Below are positions 5,816 to 8,042 of a stretch of DNA of 8,042 nt, piece after piece (position 1 is the stretch's first letter; the number at the start of each line of letters is the position of its first letter). The stretch spans positions 1 through 8,042 of the forward strand of contig JAHEHQ010000110.1 in assembly GCA_024644505.1 (NCBI GenBank), in the 5' to 3' direction. The notes beneath the pieces are model-generated. The model was not told where the DNA came from and did no database searches. It saw nothing but the letters and a program-made list of their open reading frames with translations. The translations under genes were made by a program, and so were the position numbers. Source of the stretch: Gammaproteobacteria bacterium (GTDB taxonomy: Bacteria > Pseudomonadota > Gammaproteobacteria > Chromatiales > Chromatiaceae).

Positions 5816-6689
5816 TCTGCTTGTTCCCGTTTTCAAAGCTGTTGAGAAAGTTCTGCAGATCGGTGATAGCCTGATCCAGGTTGCTGGTCTTGGGTGGACC
5901 GGCCGAACTCCCACTGACCGGTACCGTATCCTTGTTGGAATCGGAAAGCCATTTCAGGGCGATGAGGGTGATGTTATCACTGCCCGGGAACGCGGTGAGG
6001 GCGGCTTCGTCTGCCAGAGACCTCGCGGCATCAGTGAGATCAAGACCACTGGTAAGGGTGTCGCAGATCCATTCCTCGCCGATGCTGGACCAGAGCCCGT
6101 CCGAGCAGATGACGATCAGGTCGTCCGGTTTCAATTCAGACTGTCCGTATTCGATGTCAGGAGGTATGGGAGTGCCGCCCAGGCAGCGTGTGACAAGATT
6201 TCTCTGCGGATGGGATACAAGGCGTTGTTCGGAAATGAGGCCCTGATGACGGAGTTGCTCGACATAGGAGTGATCGATGGTACGGGCTATCGTTCCACCG
6301 TTTCTGAACAAATAGAGGCGGCTGTCACCCACATGGGCCCAGTATGCGGTGTCGTTCTGGATAAGCGCCGCGACGGCAGTAGTCCTTGGGTCGATGGCCG
6401 GGGTCTGAGAAAGGCCGAAATCAACGATATCCTGGTGCGTTCCCTGAAGCAACTGGCCGAGGAAAAGCAAGGGATTCTCGATTGGCTTGGGCGTAAGAGG
6501 CAGCAGGTTGCTGCAGTTGTCGATGAGAATCTGGGCTGCGGTCCCGCCCTGCGGGTGTCCCCCCATACCATCCGCCAGGCCCATCAGAATATTGCTTCCC
6601 GATTCCACCAGAATACAGCGATCCTGGTTTTCCGACCGGTCTCCGGTCAGGCTTACAAGCGCGTTTTTATAGCGGGGTTCAGCAGTCAC
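5805..6689 (-). CDS. PP2C-type Ser/Thr protein phosphatase
   Basis: Metal-dependent (Mn/Mg) protein phosphatase of the PPM/PP2C family, expected to remove phosphate from targets of the neighbouring kinase and perhaps from the kinase itself. It has 294 residues and no membrane segment. Motifs in order: GDRSENQDR (16-24), LADGMGGHPQGG (38-49, metal ligand Asp40), AYWAHVGDSRLYLFRNG (115-131), DHSYVEQLRHQGLI (139-152), RNLVTRCLGG (163-172), VICSDGLW (193-200, Asp197) and GSDNITLIAL (236-245, Asp238). All the expected metal-binding aspartates are present, so it should be active. Beyond residue about 250 is a polar tail (Ser/Pro-rich, then DLQNFLNSFENGNKQKKG) outside the catalytic domain. The start is a GTG that overlaps the kinase stop (GTGA), with a strong GGAGGGG site 6 bases upstream, so it is translationally coupled to the kinase. 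Confidence 0.93.
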   Translation of the reverse strand: MTAEPRYKNALVSLTGDRSENQDRCILVESGSNILMGLADGMGGHPQGGTAAQILIDNCSNLLPLTPKPIENPLLFLGQLLQGTHQDIVDFGLSQTPAIDPRTTAVAALIQNDTAYWAHVGDSRLYLFRNGGTIARTIDHSYVEQLRHQGLISEQRLVSHPQRNLVTRCLGGTPIPPDIEYGQSELKPDDLIVICSDGLWSSIGEEWICDTLTSGLDLTDAARSLADEAALTAFPGSDNITLIALKWLSDSNKDTVPVSGSSAGPPKTSNLDQAITDLQNFLNSFENGNKQKKG

Positions 6690-7606
6690 TGTCGTCCCCT
6701 CCGCCCGCTTACTGCTTCGTCGGCTTCAGCCAGATTCCCGCCGGTCAGGGCATCGAGCATGCTGCCCGCATTCTGAGGACGAAGCAGTGGGTCGACTTCC
6801 ATCGCCCAGTCAATCACCTCCAGAAGGCGTTTCGGGTAGTGCCGTTTGAATATCTTGACTGCAGGCTGGAGCTTGTCCCGGGCATGCCTTTCCACGGCAG
6901 ACGGAGGGGGGCCGCCCTCAATACAGGCACGCATTGTAGAGCCGATGGAGTAAACATCGCTCCAGGGCCCTACGTATCCCGACGAGTAGTATTGCTCAAT
7001 GGGTGAGAAGCCAGGGGTGACAACCTGGGAGAGCTGTCGGCTGCGGGTGGTGGCGATCTGGTGAATCGCGCCGAAGTCCAGAAGCAGCGGATTGCCTCCC
7101 GGCCGCAGGTGCACGTTGCTCGGTTTGATGTCCAGGTGCAGATGGCCCTTGGAATGAATCAGATCCAGCGCGCCCAGCACCTGTGGAAAAACCGCCAGTA
7201 TGAAACGGGTGCTGAGTTTTCCTTTATGGCGTTTGATGTAGTGACCCAGATTTCTTCCCCGTTCGTAATCCATCACCATATAGGCGGTGCCGTTGCTGAG
7301 GAAAAAGGTCCTTACATTGACAATATTAGGATGTTTTAGAACGGCCAGTGCTTTTGCTTCCTGGAAAAAAAGTTTGCGGCCCTGGCTGAACTGCTCACGC
7401 TCCTTTTCACCGATGACCTCAACGTTCAACCCCGGACCGCGGGCAGTCAGTCTTTTCGGCAGATACTCTTTGATGACGACGCTGTCCCCCGAGTCATTGT
7501 CCTTGGCGAGGTATATCAGGCTGAAGCCCCCGCTTCCCATCAGTTTGATGATGGAATAGCAGTCCAGATTGGTGCCCGCGGGCAGACTTACTCGGGAATC
7601 CGGCAT
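6686..7606 (-). CDS. Hanks-type Ser/Thr protein kinase, soluble, non-RD
   Basis: Eukaryotic-like protein kinase that transfers ATP phosphate to Ser/Thr of unknown targets. It has 306 residues from the ATG at 7606; an in-frame TTG at 7630 would add 8. No start has a clear ribosome site, and 7606 is preferred because homologous kinases begin just before the LPAGT...Y segment. Motifs (numbered from the TTG; subtract 8 for the ATG): glycine loop GSGGFSLIY (32-40), ATP-binding Lys54 (VVIKEYLP), helix C Glu91 (FFQEAKAL), catalytic loop HLDIKPSNV (165-173, Asp167), DFG at 185-187, activation segment ending TPGFSPIEQY (205-214) and WSDVYSIG (223-230). The HRD arginine is Leu166, making it a non-RD kinase. 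It is essentially only a kinase domain: no membrane helix, PASTA or other sensor domain, and a short charged tail. It is first in a probable kinase-phosphatase-rph operon divergent from yicC. Confidence 0.92.
   Translation of the reverse strand: MPDSRVSLPAGTNLDCYSIIKLMGSGGFSLIYLAKDNDSGDSVVIKEYLPKRLTARGPGLNVEVIGEKEREQFSQGRKLFFQEAKALAVLKHPNIVNVRTFFLSNGTAYMVMDYERGRNLGHYIKRHKGKLSTRFILAVFPQVLGALDLIHSKGHLHLDIKPSNVHLRPGGNPLLLDFGAIHQIATTRSRQLSQVVTPGFSPIEQYYSSGYVGPWSDVYSIGSTMRACIEGGPPPSAVERHARDKLQPAVKIFKRHYPKRLLEVIDWAMEVDPLLRPQNAGSMLDALTGGNLAEADEAVSGRRGRQ
6696..6702 (-). promoter_or_regulatory. Strong ribosome binding site for the phosphatase GTG start
   Basis: The complement reads GGAGGGG, 6 bases before the GTG at 6689 and inside the end of the kinase gene. 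It confirms the non-ATG start and the coupled arrangement. Confidence 0.65.
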
Positions 7607-7757
7607 CTTGGGTGAAGGCGTTTCGTGCAACGATCAGGTTTGGACATTATGATACACAGATTCGTAAACAGGAGTCTCAGTGTTTTCTCGGGCGTTCCCT
7701 GTCCGGACTTTAATGCCGAGAGCCGGATAATTCGCAGATCTGTGACAGGATATTGTT
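7607..7757. promoter_or_regulatory. Divergent promoter region between the kinase and yicC
   Basis: About 150 bases between oppositely oriented start codons, so it should hold promoters for both directions. Toward yicC, GATAAT (7726-7731) is a plausible -10 but has no good -35. Toward the kinase, the complement has CATAAT (7651-7646) overlapping TATCAT. A start near 7640 would leave only about 10 bases before the TTG at 7630 but about 35 before the ATG at 7606. These are weak matches, and I see no clear operator. Confidence 0.35.
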
Positions 7758-8042
7758 ATGACAGCCAGCATGACCGCGTTTTCACGCATGAGTTTCAAGG
7801 GTGACCAGGGAGAACTGGTCTGGGAGATGCGTTCCGTCAACAATCGTTATCTCGAGATTATGGTGCGTCTTCCCGAGGAGTTGCGCGGACTCGACCCCCT
7901 GGTCAGGGAGCGCGTCAACCGAAAACTGGGACGCGGCAAGGTGGATTGCACCCTGAGATTTTCGCCCTCCGTGAATTCGGCGGCCGGAGTCAGGGTTAAC
8001 GACCGGCTTGCCCGGGGAATCATCCAGGCGGCATCGAGTATC
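7758..8042 (+). CDS. yicC: YicC family endoribonuclease (3' end missing)
   Basis: The first 95 residues of a YicC protein; E. coli YicC is about 287 residues, so roughly two thirds lie beyond the window. The N-terminus MTASMTAFSRMSFKG and the segments VWEMRSVNNRYLEI and LVRERVNRKLGRGKVDCTLR are the typical YicC N-terminal domain (compare SMTAYARR and EMRSVNQRYLE in E. coli). YicC proteins have been reported as RNA endonucleases; in E. coli YicC promotes decay of the small RNA RyhB. The ATG is preceded by ACAGGA with 7 bases of spacing. It is divergent from the kinase operon. In many gammaproteobacteria yicC and rph are direct divergent neighbours, so the kinase and phosphatase genes look placed between a conserved pair. 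Confidence 0.95.
   Translation, partial: MTASMTAFSRMSFKGDQGELVWEMRSVNNRYLEIMVRLPEELRGLDPLVRERVNRKLGRGKVDCTLRFSPSVNSAAGVRVNDRLARGIIQAASSI

Noticed and set aside
5735..5914. N-terminal extension of RNase PH by 60 codons
   Set aside because: It overlaps the phosphatase end and has no family counterpart; the ATG at 5734 gives the exact RNase PH N-terminus and length.
5766..6776. Open frame of 336 codons on the + strand, antisense to the phosphatase
   Set aside because: It runs across the whole PP2C gene in the opposite strand, has no recognisable domain or good ribosome site, and its open length is explained by codon use of the real gene.

Overview
The window looks like chromosomal DNA from a GC-rich gammaproteobacterium, probably of the purple-sulfur/Ectothiorhodospira kind. 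This rests on System I cytochrome c maturation genes with separate ccmH and ccmI, on RNase PH and YicC proteins close in sequence to the gammaproteobacterial type, and on a REP-type palindrome pair. The exact genus cannot be read from the sequence.

Layout: (1) 1-3726, + strand: the end of a cytochrome c maturation operon, ccmF (5' end missing), ccmG, ccmH, ccmI. The genes are joined by 4-base start/stop overlaps (ATGA, GTGA, ATGA), so they are almost certainly translationally coupled. CcmF/H/I form the haem ligation module and CcmG supplies the reductant. A probable terminator follows ccmI. (2) 3781-4026: non-coding leader of the next gene. Its outstanding feature is a near-consensus sigma-28 (FliA) promoter at 3895-3921. 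I see nothing recognisable in 3781-3894. (3) 4027-4890, +: a single-domain HDOD protein with a degenerate HD motif. (4) 4891-5020: the gap between two convergent genes, holding an inverted pair of 31-base REP elements (a REPIN/BIME-like unit) whose two copies differ by a compensatory base-pair swap. (5) 5021-7606, - strand: probable operon read right to left, Hanks-type Ser/Thr kinase, PP2C-type phosphatase (GTGA overlap with the kinase), then rph (RNase PH) after a gap of 70 bases. (6) 7607-7757: divergent intergenic region. (7) 7758-8042, +: the first 95 codons of yicC, which continues past the window.

How the parts may fit: the ccm block is ordinary housekeeping. The less ordinary part is the right half. 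A soluble kinase/phosphatase pair lies between the RNA-processing genes rph and yicC and is apparently co-transcribed with rph, and an HDOD regulator appears to be driven by the flagellar sigma factor. Both are inferences from sequence and gene order. No tRNA, rRNA, CRISPR array, insertion sequence or phage gene was seen.
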